This document shows positions 15,827 to 23,813 of a stretch of 29,446 nt of DNA, piece by piece. The stretch spans positions 1-29,446 of the forward strand of contig DQFC01000012.1 of the NCBI GenBank assembly GCA_003531665.1. The letters run 5' to 3'. The position numbers were made by a program, and so were the translations under genes. This DNA is from Candidatus Collierbacteria bacterium (lineage in GTDB: Bacteria; Patescibacteriota; Microgenomatia; UBA1400; MFAQ01). Positions within the stretch are counted from its first letter, which is position 1. Every line of letters starts with the position of its first letter. The notes beneath the pieces were generated by a model that was not told the DNA's origin, did not search any database, and saw only the letters and a list, made by a program, of their open reading frames with translations.

Positions 15827-16699
15827 ATGCCAAACAAAGAACGATCTATTTTTCGCAGAATTCCAACACCGACTCTGGCCGTGACCAACATTGGTGTCGT
15901 GACCATTGCCCCCGAACTCAGGAAAAATTCTGGCGAAGTTTTTAGAGCTATTCGTTTGGGAATGGATCTGGACGATTTTTGGGATTTTGGAATATTCCCA
16001 CGACCCGTCAGTTTGTATCATTGTGAAGATTCTTCCAGGAATCCTCTGTCAGATGAGCTTTATGAAAGATATTTTGACAGCTATCGATCCTTTATTGATA
16101 ATCTGAATCATCTCTCAGATGAAGAGAAGATAAGAATTTCCAAGAATACCGGCTGGTTTGTTTCCACGGTTCATTATTTAGAAGGTAAAACTATTTCTAT
16201 GCCAGTGGACTTCTGGAATCCGGAGACGGTAAAAGACTATCGTGAGTCTGTTGCACTAATTTGGGCTATGTATCTAGCCTCGCTAATGAGAAACAGTAAC
16301 TTGAATCTATATGAGACCGCAAACATTTCCGGCTGTTTTTCAATAGATGATTGCAAAAGATGGTTGGCTGACCCAGCGGGCATGAAGTTAGAGAAATTAT
16401 ATTCAAAAAGAATGTTTTATGGCGCTCTAGTTTTTCAGGTGGTCAGTGATTATGGAAAAAGAGCTTATGCAATGAAAAATTACCTCCCGAGTTTCGGAGG
16501 TATTGGGTTTGAGGACTTTTCTGATGAAGAACTTCAAGAATATGTAGAGTTGATGAAAAATCATTACACTGACATGGCTGTTGCAAATGGAGTGGACCGC
16601 AACAGCCTCGGTATTTTTCTAAAAATATTTCCTAAAATACAGAAGGTACTAAATGCCCTGCACAAATCGAAAGATGCCTCTTTTTGGGCATATTCGTAG
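15827..16699 (+). CDS. Hypothetical protein, unknown
   Basis: A 290-residue, mostly helical, soluble-looking protein. No recognised domain or catalytic motif. Features seen: a basic start (MPNKERSIFRRIPTP), a hydrophobic strand LAVTNIGVVTIAP, a region rich in Tyr and acidic residues around 75-95, a hydrophobic helix around residues 146-158 (SVALIWAMYLASLM) and a lysine-rich tail. The open frame continues upstream to 15653 inside dnaE, but TATAAT seven nt before ATG 15827 and the change of protein character support this start. It is convergent with 16720-17367, with 20 nt between the stops. Confidence 0.75.
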   Translation: MPNKERSIFRRIPTPTLAVTNIGVVTIAPELRKNSGEVFRAIRLGMDLDDFWDFGIFPRPVSLYHCEDSSRNPLSDELYERYFDSYRSFIDNLNHLSDEEKIRISKNTGWFVSTVHYLEGKTISMPVDFWNPETVKDYRESVALIWAMYLASLMRNSNLNLYETANISGCFSIDDCKRWLADPAGMKLEKLYSKRMFYGALVFQVVSDYGKRAYAMKNYLPSFGGIGFEDFSDEELQEYVELMKNHYTDMAVANGVDRNSLGIFLKIFPKIQKVLNALHKSKDASFWAYS

Positions 16700-16719
16700 T
16701 CTTGCGGATGGCTTTTTGC

Positions 16720-17367
16720 CTAGGCAGAGGGTCTGAGTTTCCGAAAACCCCAATAGTGTGCGTGCGGATAATCCCCATAAACCTGACTTAAGCTTATGAC
16801 TCGGTATGGAAGTTGAATCCGTTTCTTTTCCCATACAACTATCTGACCTTCTGGTCCATGTCCTAGAGCCAGAAAAGTGTGGAATTTAGTGGTTTCTCCG
16901 TAGCTATTGCCGAGTTCTGTACTTACGTGAACGACGCAGGGAAAGCCAAAGAACTCAACGGCCTTTTTTAATTCAAATTCTTGGTGAATGGCTAAATATG
17001 CCGCATCAAAAAACTCTTTGGGGCAGTCCTGCGGTCTGAATGAAGAGAGATCTTGATTTTCGATAGCTGCCACGGATGCGTGACAGTACCATCGTTTTAT
17101 GTGTTCCAAACTTCCCGAGTACCTTGGACGAAGACCTCTGCGCTTGTGCCAATCATAGTGCCAGGGGTCGTTTCTATGCGATGGGTCCATGTCTCTTTCG
17201 GCTCTTGCCTGAAGAAATAAAGAAACGCGAATTATTTTCTTTTGTCTTTTGGAAAGGAGAGCAAACCCTTCTGTGGACTCCAAAATCTCCAGGTCACACT
17301 TGAGCCTCTCCCTTTCAGCATTGAATTCGACTCTGTTAGGTGATAATTTTTCCATATTTTCTCCCAT
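16720..17367 (-). CDS. Hypothetical protein, possible papain/transglutaminase-like fold
   Basis: A 215-residue soluble protein. The first ~60 residues are a charged helix; then a HYDWHKRRGLRPRYSG stretch, KRWYCHAS (Cys95) at the start of a probable helix, VVHVSTELG, and KFHTFLALGHG (His163) followed by IVVWEKK. A cysteine opening a helix followed by a beta-strand H-x-F pair is the layout of papain-like and transglutaminase-like folds, but this is fold-level inference; no family is recognised. Two starts are possible: ATG 17367, which touches the palindromic promoter, or ATG 17355 (residue 5), which has GGGAG five nt upstream. Confidence 0.65.
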   Translation of the reverse strand: MGENMEKLSPNRVEFNAERERLKCDLEILESTEGFALLSKRQKKIIRVSLFLQARAERDMDPSHRNDPWHYDWHKRRGLRPRYSGSLEHIKRWYCHASVAAIENQDLSSFRPQDCPKEFFDAAYLAIHQEFELKKAVEFFGFPCVVHVSTELGNSYGETTKFHTFLALGHGPEGQIVVWEKKRIQLPYRVISLSQVYGDYPHAHYWGFRKLRPSA

Positions 17368-17378
17368 AGTATACTATA
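17366..17378. promoter_or_regulatory. Palindromic divergent promoter
   Basis: ATAGTATACTAT (17366-17377) is a perfect 12-bp palindrome between two divergent genes whose ATGs are 14 nt apart. Plus strand: TATACT (17370-17375) ends six nt before ATG 17382. Minus strand: TATAGT (17373-17378) ends five nt before ATG 17367, or TATACT (17368-17373) ends 12 nt before ATG 17355. The two -10 boxes overlap, so transcription in the two directions should be mutually exclusive. Confidence 0.55.
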
Positions 17379-17381
17379 TGT

Positions 17382-17693
17382 ATGAGTTTCTCCGATGAGG
17401 TTTATAAAATTTTGAAAGACGTACCCAAGGGACGAGTGACGACCTATAGAGCATTGGGCGAAAAATTAGGCACCAAAGCATACCGAGCTGTAGGTCAGGC
17501 GCTAAAAAATAACCCCTATGCTCCCGAAGTACCTTGTCATAGAGTAGTAAGAAGTGACGGATCCATCGGTGGATTTATGGGGAAAATCGAAGGAACAGAG
17601 ATCGAAAGAAAAATTTCGATTCTAGAGAGTGAAGGTGTTACGGTTGTACGAGGTAGAATAGTTGATTTCAATAAGATCCTATTTGAAGGGTAG
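17382..17693 (+). CDS. O6-alkylguanine-DNA alkyltransferase, single catalytic domain
   Basis: A 103-residue protein made only of the C-terminal DNA-binding and catalytic domain of the MGMT/Ogt family. It shows VPKGRVTTYRALGEKLG, the recognition helix region AYRAVGQALKNNP, and the active-site PCHRVV with the acceptor cysteine (Cys52) in place, followed by GSIGGF. The cysteine distinguishes it from alkyltransferase-like proteins, which have Trp there. Enzymes of the family usually carry an extra N-terminal domain and are 150-200 residues long; it is absent. Leaderless start by TATACT. Its TAG stop overlaps the -10 of the next gene. Confidence 0.92.
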   Translation: MSFSDEVYKILKDVPKGRVTTYRALGEKLGTKAYRAVGQALKNNPYAPEVPCHRVVRSDGSIGGFMGKIEGTEIERKISILESEGVTVVRGRIVDFNKILFEG

Positions 17694-17696
17694 AAT
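17691..17696 (+). promoter_or_regulatory. -10 hexamer overlapping a stop codon
   Basis: TAGAAT includes the TAG stop of the alkyltransferase gene and ends six nt before ATG 17703 of the hydrolase. The two genes could be co-transcribed or the second made alone as a leaderless message. Confidence 0.5.
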
Positions 17697-17702
17697 ATAG
17701 TT

Positions 17703-18578
17703 ATGAAGATCGTCAAAACAAAAACCGGTGACGGACTATTTTTAAATGGTTTGTTGTCTGATGCAATAAACAAGAATAATAGAATTATTATCCACGTTCA
17801 TGGTATGGCCGGTTCCATTATGGCTGAGGATTATTTCCCTGCCATGCACAAATTATTTCCCAGAAACGGGGTGGGTTTTCTGGCCGGCGAAAACAGAGGA
17901 CTTGGTACAATTACAGGATTCAATACTGATGGAGAAAGAGATATGGAAATAGTAGGTAATGCTTTCGAAAGATTTGAAGACTGTTTGATAGATATTCAAG
18001 CGTGGGTAGACTATGCCCTTGGTCTAGGGTATTCAGAAATTTGGCTATTTGGACACAGTTTGGGGTGTTCCAAAATTGCTTATTTCTTGTATAAATGTAA
18101 ACACGATAATATCACCGGGATAATCCTCCTGAGCCCGGCCGACATGATAGGTCTAACGCGAGAACCAAGTGAGAAGGAAAATATCGAAGCAATTCTGGAA
18201 GAGGCGAACAATAATATGGCAATAGGAAAGGACAAACGGTTATTGGAAAATAAACTTTGGGGTTCGGAAATCCTATCAGCAGGGACTGCGTTGAATTTTT
18301 TTAGAACAAACACGAATCTTGCGGTTTTTAACTTTTTTGATGATTCCTTAGGATGGAAAACTGTGAATTTAATCGATGTGCCGGTATTTGCAATTAGCGG
18401 AACAAAAGATGATGGCATAGCACCGGTGATGGATCCGTACATGGCTATGGATAAATTGACAAAAGAATTACTAAATTCTCCAAAAGTAAAGACGATAGTC
18501 TATGAAGGAGCGGAGCACTCTTTCGCTGGATTCGGTGACAGAGTGACACAAGACATTCTTGAATTTGTCGACGATTAG
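17703..18578 (+). CDS. Alpha/beta hydrolase
   Basis: A 291-residue soluble hydrolase of the alpha/beta fold. The oxyanion region IIHVHGMAGS is near residue 33, the nucleophile elbow GHSLG at residues 117-121 (Ser119), a catalytic Asp in SGTKDDG near residue 235, and the catalytic His in EGAEHSF near residue 271. A helical lid lies between residues 150 and 200. It has no signal sequence, so it acts in the cytoplasm. Substrate cannot be read from sequence; esterase or acyl hydrolase activity is likely. It follows the alkyltransferase by 9 nt and ends in a terminator. Confidence 0.88.
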   Translation: MKIVKTKTGDGLFLNGLLSDAINKNNRIIIHVHGMAGSIMAEDYFPAMHKLFPRNGVGFLAGENRGLGTITGFNTDGERDMEIVGNAFERFEDCLIDIQAWVDYALGLGYSEIWLFGHSLGCSKIAYFLYKCKHDNITGIILLSPADMIGLTREPSEKENIEAILEEANNNMAIGKDKRLLENKLWGSEILSAGTALNFFRTNTNLAVFNFFDDSLGWKTVNLIDVPVFAISGTKDDGIAPVMDPYMAMDKLTKELLNSPKVKTIVYEGAEHSFAGFGDRVTQDILEFVDD

Positions 18579-18585
18579 AATCAAG

Positions 18586-18613
18586 AAAGGAGCCCCGTCC
18601 AGGAGCTCCTTTT
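18586..18613. terminator. Hairpin terminator between convergent genes
   Basis: AAAGGAGC (18586-18593) pairs with GCTCCTTT (18605-18612) across an 11-nt loop, with T's at 18610-18613. It lies just after the hydrolase stop and 12 nt past the stop of the minus-strand cysteine-rich gene, so it may serve both. Confidence 0.75.
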
Positions 18614-18624
18614 GAACCTCTTCG

Positions 18625-18861
18625 TCAACCGGTCATGAGACCGACTTGGTCTTCGGCACCGCCAAAGAGAACCCAGACCTCATTCGGAGTACAGACACGG
18701 ACTTCTCCGGTCACCGAATTGGTAAGAGTCTGACTTGGCTTATCGCCACAGCCGCAGGGACAGTCTTTGTCCCACTCTAGATAGAAGTGCTCCATCCAGA
18801 TTATGCGGTAAGTCTCAGGGGCGACGTGGCTGCGACCGCAGGGTTGACACAAGTTGGACAT
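18625..18861 (-). CDS. Small cysteine-rich protein, possible zinc-binding
   Basis: A 78-residue protein with CQPCGRSH (Cys5, Cys8) and DCPCGCGD (Cys34, Cys36, Cys38) plus Cys57, spacing that could hold one zinc ion. No family is recognised. The start is ATG 18861 with AAGGAG four nt upstream, and the gene uses a TGA stop. It has its own perfect-consensus promoter about 100 nt upstream at the end of gatB and shares a terminator with the hydrolase, so it appears to be a well expressed single-gene unit. Confidence 0.75.
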   Translation of the reverse strand: MSNLCQPCGRSHVAPETYRIIWMEHFYLEWDKDCPCGCGDKPSQTLTNSVTGEVRVCTPNEVWVLFGGAEDQVGLMTG

Positions 18862-18969
18862 TTTGCTCCTTTTGGGTTTGGGCGAACGGTCTTGCTAGCC
18901 GGAACGCTCCGACTTTTCCAAACTCATCACATTTTCCCTCAGGAGTGCCCACACTTAAGGTTCACGGAT

Positions 18970-18998
18970 ATTATATACGCTATAGGTCTTTTTGTCAA
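18970..18998 (-). promoter_or_regulatory. Perfect consensus promoter
   Basis: On the minus strand TTGACA (18993-18998), a 17-nt spacer and TATAAT (18970-18975) match the consensus at every position. The gatB stop codon TGA lies inside the -35 box. The leader to ATG 18861 would be about 100 nt. Confidence 0.9.
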
Positions 18999-20314
18999 GA
19001 GTTTAGGAGTTTTGTCACTAGCTCAGACAAGATCAATGGAGAGGCCGTTCCCTTGGTCTCTTTCATGGCCTGACCGATAAAGAAACCGACTACGTTGGTT
19101 TTGCCTTTTTTGTATTCGGCGACAACATTCGGGTTGGTATCGATTATTTTTTGGACGATGGCAGTGAGTACAGACTTATCAGTTATGCCCACTTTGGTTA
19201 AACTATCATACTGAGCCTTGGTGTCTTTGGAGGGATCTAATTTACCATTGACTATCAGGCTGGCAAGTTTCCGGGGATCAACCCGATCATCACGGGAATA
19301 ATCATGAATTATCTGAATAGCGAGCCGGTTTTGAGTGCTAACAAGGACTTTGGCGTCTTTTTTCTCCACACCTAACTTTTCTAATGAAGATATTTCCTGA
19401 TCCGGAAGTAAAGGGAGCTCTTTTCTAATTTTTTCTACAAAATCGTCCTCAATAATAAATGGCGGAATATCCGGCTCGGGAAAGTACCGATAATCTTTGG
19501 CTTCCTCTTTGGTCCTTTGTAAAAAGGTTACTTTTTTGACCGAGTCGTAACCTCTGGTGGTTTTGTTGGTAAGACTTTTTTCGGTTCCTGTATTCTCATA
19601 TTCCTCAACCTGCCGTTTGATTTCAAACTCTATGGCCTGAACAGCGAAATTGAAGGAGTTGATGTTTTTTATTTCCACCAAAGGAGTGTAATGAATACCC
19701 CCCTCATTCTCGATACAAACGTTGATTGTCGGTTCCAGCCGCATCTGGCCTTTTTCCATGTCGGCGCTCGAGACTCCGATGGTCCGAATGATTTCGTGGA
19801 TTTTTTTTAAGTACTCTTTGGCTTCAGCACTACTAGCCATATCCGGCTTGGAAACAATTTCAACAAGAGGAACTCCGGAGCGATTGAAGTCCACAAGAGT
19901 AATCTTTTTTCCGTTTAGGACAGTATGCTGAAGTTTCCCGGTATCTTCTTCCTGGTGAACCCTTTCAATGCCAATCTTTTTTCCGGAATCTAAATTCAAA
20001 AAACCTTCCGAACAAAAGGGTTGGTCGTATTGACTAATCTGATAACCCTTGGCGAGGTCGGGGTAGAAATATTGTTTACGGTCAAATTTAGAAAGTCTGT
20101 TTATGGAACAGTTGAGTGCTAAACCAATTTTTAAACAAGATTCAACGGCTTTTTTGTTGGGAACCGGAAGGGCGCCAGGAAGACCAAGACAGACAGGGCA
20201 GGTCTGGGTATTGGGAGCCTTTCCAAAATGATCTGCCGGACAACCACAAAACATTTTTGATTTTGTTTCCAGCTCGACGTGAACTTCAAGACCGATTAAA
20301 GGTGTAATTTTCAT
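18995..20314 (-). CDS. gatB: Aspartyl/glutamyl-tRNA amidotransferase subunit B
   Basis: A 439-residue subunit that binds misacylated Glu-tRNA(Gln) or Asp-tRNA(Asn) and activates it with ATP for amidation. The cradle domain has GLEVHVEL near the N-terminus and four probable zinc cysteines (Cys23, Cys25, Cys39, Cys42 in CGCP and CPVC). The motif EEDTGKLQH and the RSGVPLVEIVSKPD stretch are typical. The C-terminal YqeY-type tail is present (GFFIGQAMKETKG), ending slightly earlier than in most homologues. It overlaps gatA by four nt (ATGA), which implies coupled translation. Confidence 0.97.
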   Translation of the reverse strand: MKITPLIGLEVHVELETKSKMFCGCPADHFGKAPNTQTCPVCLGLPGALPVPNKKAVESCLKIGLALNCSINRLSKFDRKQYFYPDLAKGYQISQYDQPFCSEGFLNLDSGKKIGIERVHQEEDTGKLQHTVLNGKKITLVDFNRSGVPLVEIVSKPDMASSAEAKEYLKKIHEIIRTIGVSSADMEKGQMRLEPTINVCIENEGGIHYTPLVEIKNINSFNFAVQAIEFEIKRQVEEYENTGTEKSLTNKTTRGYDSVKKVTFLQRTKEEAKDYRYFPEPDIPPFIIEDDFVEKIRKELPLLPDQEISSLEKLGVEKKDAKVLVSTQNRLAIQIIHDYSRDDRVDPRKLASLIVNGKLDPSKDTKAQYDSLTKVGITDKSVLTAIVQKIIDTNPNVVAEYKKGKTNVVGFFIGQAMKETKGTASPLILSELVTKLLNS

Positions 20315-21735
20315 AGAGTTTTGTCTATATCAGGAAACTGATTAAAGGCTGTGTTTCTCTGATAACAATCGGCAATCGTCAAAGCTTTCGCCTCTTGAAA
20401 CTGATCGCAGGTGATCTGAAGTCCAATCGGCAGACCATCAACGAAGCCACAGGGTACCCCGGCACTCGTTAATCCGGCCACGGAACTCTGCTCGACGAGA
20501 ATATCTTCCATTTCACCAAACATAGGTTGGTTCTTGGTAGCACCGAGAGAAAGTGCCGGACCGGGAGAAACTGCACCGATAACCGCATCGTAGGTTTTAA
20601 AGATTTCGGCAAACTGATCAATCATCTTGGTTCGGACGGCTTGGGCCTTTTTGTAATAAGCATCATAGTAGCCGGAGGACAAAGTATAAGTGCCGAGCAT
20701 AATGCGTCGTTTGGTTTCTTCACCAAAAGAGTCGCGAGTGTGGCCAAAACGAATACCATCGAATCTGGCCAGGTTCGAACTAACTTCCGAACGCTGAACA
20801 ACGGTATAGACGCCAATGGCATATTTTGGATCCATCAGAGATACTTCTTCAACTGTAGCTCCGAGTGACCGAAATTTTTCGGCAGAATCGAGGATTAATT
20901 TTTTGACATCATCTCTCATATCCGGCAACAAATATTCTTTGACTAAACCGATTCTAAGACCCTTCAAATCTGTTTTTCCCAAAAAAGAGGGATAGTTTTC
21001 AACATCCAAAGAGCTGGTTGTAGCGTCAAAGGGATCTTTCCCGGAAATTACTTTGGTAATAATGGCGACATCCTCAACAGTCTTGGCAATTGGGCCCGGT
21101 GAGTCAGTGGAGCTAGCCATAGCAATACAACCATAGCGCCCGGCACGACCATAGGTGGGCTTAAAACCGGTGACACCGCACCAAGCAACAGGTTGGCGAA
21201 TTGAGCCGGCGGTCTCACTACCAAGAGCAGCTGTCACTAACTGTGCTGATATGGCAGCTGCAGAGCCACCGGAAGAACCTCCGGGAAGTTTGTCTGGGTT
21301 CCAGGGATTATGGGTAGGACCAAAGTCGGATGTTTCGGTGCTACTACCGTGTGCAAAAGAATCCATATTGGTTTTACCCAAAAAGATGGCACCAGCCGCC
21401 AGAAGCTTACCGGTTACGGTCGACTCATACTGTGGCATGTAACCTTTTAGAATGTTTGAACTGGCAGTGGTAGAAATACCAACAGTTAAGAAATTATCTT
21501 TTATGGCCATGGGTATGCCGAGCAGCTCCCTATCGATCCCCTTCTCCGCGATTTCTTTGTCGATGACCGCAGCTTGTTCCAAGGCATGTTGGTTACGAGC
21601 CAAAAAGATATTAAGTTTGGGGTTATATTTATCAATGCGACTCAAAAAGTGTTTAACCAAATCGACACAGGAGAAAATCCTATTTCGATAGCCTTCGTGG
21701 ACTTCTTTGATGGTTAGTTCGTGTAGTTGTTTCAT
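20311..21735 (-). CDS. gatA: Aspartyl/glutamyl-tRNA amidotransferase subunit A
   Basis: A 474-residue amidase-signature subunit that frees ammonia from glutamine. The Ser-cisSer-Lys triad is complete: Lys79 in PMAIKDN, Ser154 in PGGSSGGSAA, and Ser178 in ETAGSIRQP. Length and motif order are normal for GatA. It sits between gatC, with a 1-nt overlap (TAATG), and gatB, with a 4-nt overlap. Presence of GatCAB suggests Gln-tRNA or Asn-tRNA is made indirectly in this organism. Confidence 0.97.
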   Translation of the reverse strand: MKQLHELTIKEVHEGYRNRIFSCVDLVKHFLSRIDKYNPKLNIFLARNQHALEQAAVIDKEIAEKGIDRELLGIPMAIKDNFLTVGISTTASSNILKGYMPQYESTVTGKLLAAGAIFLGKTNMDSFAHGSSTETSDFGPTHNPWNPDKLPGGSSGGSAAAISAQLVTAALGSETAGSIRQPVAWCGVTGFKPTYGRAGRYGCIAMASSTDSPGPIAKTVEDVAIITKVISGKDPFDATTSSLDVENYPSFLGKTDLKGLRIGLVKEYLLPDMRDDVKKLILDSAEKFRSLGATVEEVSLMDPKYAIGVYTVVQRSEVSSNLARFDGIRFGHTRDSFGEETKRRIMLGTYTLSSGYYDAYYKKAQAVRTKMIDQFAEIFKTYDAVIGAVSPGPALSLGATKNQPMFGEMEDILVEQSSVAGLTSAGVPCGFVDGLPIGLQITCDQFQEAKALTIADCYQRNTAFNQFPDIDKTL

Positions 21736-22061
21736 TAGATCACACTTTCCGTTTCGTCTGTGTCAATAACTCGGGGAACAACAAAAAAGCCGTTGCTGGT
21801 AAGTTTGGCCTCTCGGAGAGCGACCTCTTGAGGAAGCATTCTTTTAAGATCTACGGTATCATCCCGGGATATGTTGGCCAGGCCGTTTACTTGGTATGTA
21901 GCAGGAACGTCAGAGGTGTTGATTTCGTTCAGCCGATTGATCATGTCAACGGTTTCCGTGAACTGCCCTGCGAAGCGATCTGCTTCATCCTTTTGAAGTT
22001 GGAGATTGGCTAGCTTGGCAATTTTTTTGACGTCGTCAGAGGTAACTGTTACTTTGTGCAC
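21735..22061 (-). CDS. gatC: Aspartyl/glutamyl-tRNA amidotransferase subunit C
   Basis: A 108-residue scaffold subunit that holds GatA and GatB together. It has the family start DVKKIAKLANLQL, then FTETVDMINRLNEINTSDV and a C-terminal LREAKLTSNGFFVVPRVID stretch. The start is GTG at 22061: TAAAAT lies seven nt upstream and there is no Shine-Dalgarno, so the operon message is probably leaderless. It is the first gene of gatCAB. Confidence 0.95.
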   Translation of the reverse strand: MHKVTVTSDDVKKIAKLANLQLQKDEADRFAGQFTETVDMINRLNEINTSDVPATYQVNGLANISRDDTVDLKRMLPQEVALREAKLTSNGFFVVPRVIDTDETESVI

Positions 22062-22068
22062 AAACCCA

Positions 22069-22074
22069 ATTTTA
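22069..22074 (-). promoter_or_regulatory. -10 hexamer of gatCAB, leaderless GTG start
   Basis: TAAAAT on the minus strand ends seven nt before GTG 22061. Confidence 0.55.
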
Positions 22075-22105
22075 GCAGGATTTTTTGTGCATGGTAGTTA
22101 GATGA

Positions 22106-22111
22106 TATAAT
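22106..22111 (+). promoter_or_regulatory. Consensus -10 of the 22145 gene
   Basis: TATAAT would start transcription near 22118 and give a leader of about 27 nt that contains GAGGAG (22134-22139). Confidence 0.6.
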
Positions 22112-22144
22112 GGCCTATAAAGCACATTAATGAGAGGAGTTATT

Positions 22145-22396
22145 ATGTCTGTTTCGAGAGATTTGATCAAGGAATGGTATGCTAAAGGTAAAGAAAAAGG
22201 GGCTACACACATGATTATTGTGTGCGACACTTTGGAGTACGAAGATTTTCCAGTTTATGTAATGCCGACAGAGAGTGCTCGGGAGAAAGCACAGGCCGAA
22301 AGTATAAAGCCGATGCAAAGAGTAATGGAAGTTTACTCACTCTCCTTACCGGTTCTCGACCAGTACCGCGAAGCCCGCGCTTTTCATTACGATTAA
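22145..22396 (+). CDS. Small conserved-type protein, unknown
   Basis: An 83-residue soluble protein starting MSVSRDLIKEWYAKGKEKG, then ATHMIIVCDTLEYEDFPVYV and a helix-rich C-terminal half. The WY..GK..GATHMI.VCDT.EYED.PVYV pattern matches a short protein I recall from unrelated bacteria; its function is unknown to me. The start is ATG 22145, five nt after GAGGAG; an upstream in-frame ATG at 22130 lies before the ribosome site and is rejected. It has its own promoter and a strong terminator. Confidence 0.85.
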   Translation: MSVSRDLIKEWYAKGKEKGATHMIIVCDTLEYEDFPVYVMPTESAREKAQAESIKPMQRVMEVYSLSLPVLDQYREARAFHYD

Positions 22397-22410
22397 CTTT
22401 CTTGCTACTT

Positions 22411-22437
22411 GGCACTCTGAAATCAGAGTGCCTTTTT
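22411..22437 (+). terminator. Rho-independent terminator
   Basis: GGCACTCT (22411-22418) pairs with AGAGTGCC (22425-22432) around GAAATC, followed by five T's. It closes the 22145 gene and lies 6 nt from the stop of the convergent ABC-F gene. Confidence 0.92.
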
Positions 22438-22442
22438 GTGGG

Positions 22443-23813
22443 CTAATTTTCGTTTAGGAAGTTGGGGCTGAGGAGGATCTTTTTGTTTCTGACTTCGTAG
22501 GCGATGTCGCAAACGTTGTTGAGGAGATCGTGGTCGTGAGAAATCAAAAGCACAGTGCCTTCGTAATCGACCAAAAATTCTTCGAGGGCCGCGACAGATT
22601 TGAGATCCAGGTGGTTCGTGGGTTCATCGAGGATGAGAATATCGGGATTGGTGTAAAGAAAAAGGGCCAATTGTAAACGGGCCTTTTGGCCACCGGATAG
22701 AGTCCATATTTTAGATTTAATGGTGTGTTTACTAAAATAAAACTTGCGAAGAACGGCAGCGGCTTCGTAATCGGCAATCGGGAATCTCTGGGTGAAGCAA
22801 TCGATTGGAGATGAGTCTTTGTCCAACGCTTCGAGATGTTCCTGAGAATAATAACCGACTTTGAGGTTTTCACCCGTTCTGGCAACTCCGTTGGACGGAA
22901 TTAATTGACCAAGAATTAGTTTGATAAGAGTAGACTTACCGGAACCGTTGGGAGATATCAAAGCTACCTTTTCACCTACCTCAATATAGAGTTCGGCGTT
23001 TTCAAAGACAGGATTGTCCGGGTAAGAGAAGTCCAGATCTTTTACCATTATGGCAATTTTATGCTTGATCTGTTTACCGGAAACAGAAGTACTAAGCTGT
23101 ATATGAGCGTCGTGCTTTTTGGGATCTTTGACCATCTCGGCCTCGAAACGGGCCAGACGTTTTTCCAAAGCATGATAATATCGAGCCATTTTGGGTCCGC
23201 TTGAGGCTCTGGCTTTGAAGACGTTAACTAACTCTTTTAATCTCTTGTGCTCTTTTTCCTGAACATGAAAGAGATGCTCCATACTTTCTCTTTCTTTCTC
23301 GTATTCCAAGACAAATTTTTCATATCCGAAGGGATAAGTGCGAATTTCTCGATCCTCGACTAGCCAAGTATGGGTGGTGATTTGTTTGAGCAGGTGCCTA
23401 TCGTGGGAAATCATTACCACCAAACCATCGAAAGACTCGATGGCACTCGCTAACCACTGTTTGTTTTCAATATCCAGATGATTGTCTGGCTCGTCCAGAA
23501 GCAATACATCATAGAGGTTGGAATAGATCAAATCCGCCAAGAGAGCAATCTTCTTTTGGCCACCCGATAAAGTTGGAAGAGAATCGATCTCTTGCTGAAG
23601 ATAGCCGATACGAACGTCACCACCCCACTCGATTTTGCCGCCATCTTGCTCGTCTAGTCCCATGAGAATTTTTAGAAGAGTGGATTTACCACTGCCATTA
23701 TCCCCTATCAAAGCCACCACACCGTTACCCGTGTGAGTCAGGGTGACGTCGTCCAGAAGCGGCTGGTTGTAGCTTTTTTCGAGCTTGGTAATCTTTAGAT
23801 TGATCACAACCAC
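22443..23813 (-). CDS. ABC-F family ATPase with shortened first ABC domain
   Basis: A 456-residue soluble protein with two ABC ATPase domains and no membrane segment, the ABC-F layout that acts on ribosomes. Domain 1: Walker A GDNGSGKS (37-44), signature LSGGQ (82-86), Walker B LLLDEPDNHLD, where the usual DEPTN reads DEPDN. The charged helical linker (about residues 160-235) contains a RASSGPKMARYYHALEKRL stretch. Domain 2: SPNGSGKST, LSGGQKARLQLALF, ILILDEPTNHLD. Walker A to signature spans about 40 residues in domain 1 but about 90 in domain 2. It starts at GTG immediately after the clpB stop codon, so the two are an operon with coupled translation under CIRCE control. Confidence 0.88.
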   Translation of the reverse strand: MVVINLKITKLEKSYNQPLLDDVTLTHTGNGVVALIGDNGSGKSTLLKILMGLDEQDGGKIEWGGDVRIGYLQQEIDSLPTLSGGQKKIALLADLIYSNLYDVLLLDEPDNHLDIENKQWLASAIESFDGLVVMISHDRHLLKQITTHTWLVEDREIRTYPFGYEKFVLEYEKERESMEHLFHVQEKEHKRLKELVNVFKARASSGPKMARYYHALEKRLARFEAEMVKDPKKHDAHIQLSTSVSGKQIKHKIAIMVKDLDFSYPDNPVFENAELYIEVGEKVALISPNGSGKSTLIKLILGQLIPSNGVARTGENLKVGYYSQEHLEALDKDSSPIDCFTQRFPIADYEAAAVLRKFYFSKHTIKSKIWTLSGGQKARLQLALFLYTNPDILILDEPTNHLDLKSVAALEEFLVDYEGTVLLISHDHDLLNNVCDIAYEVRNKKILLSPNFLNEN

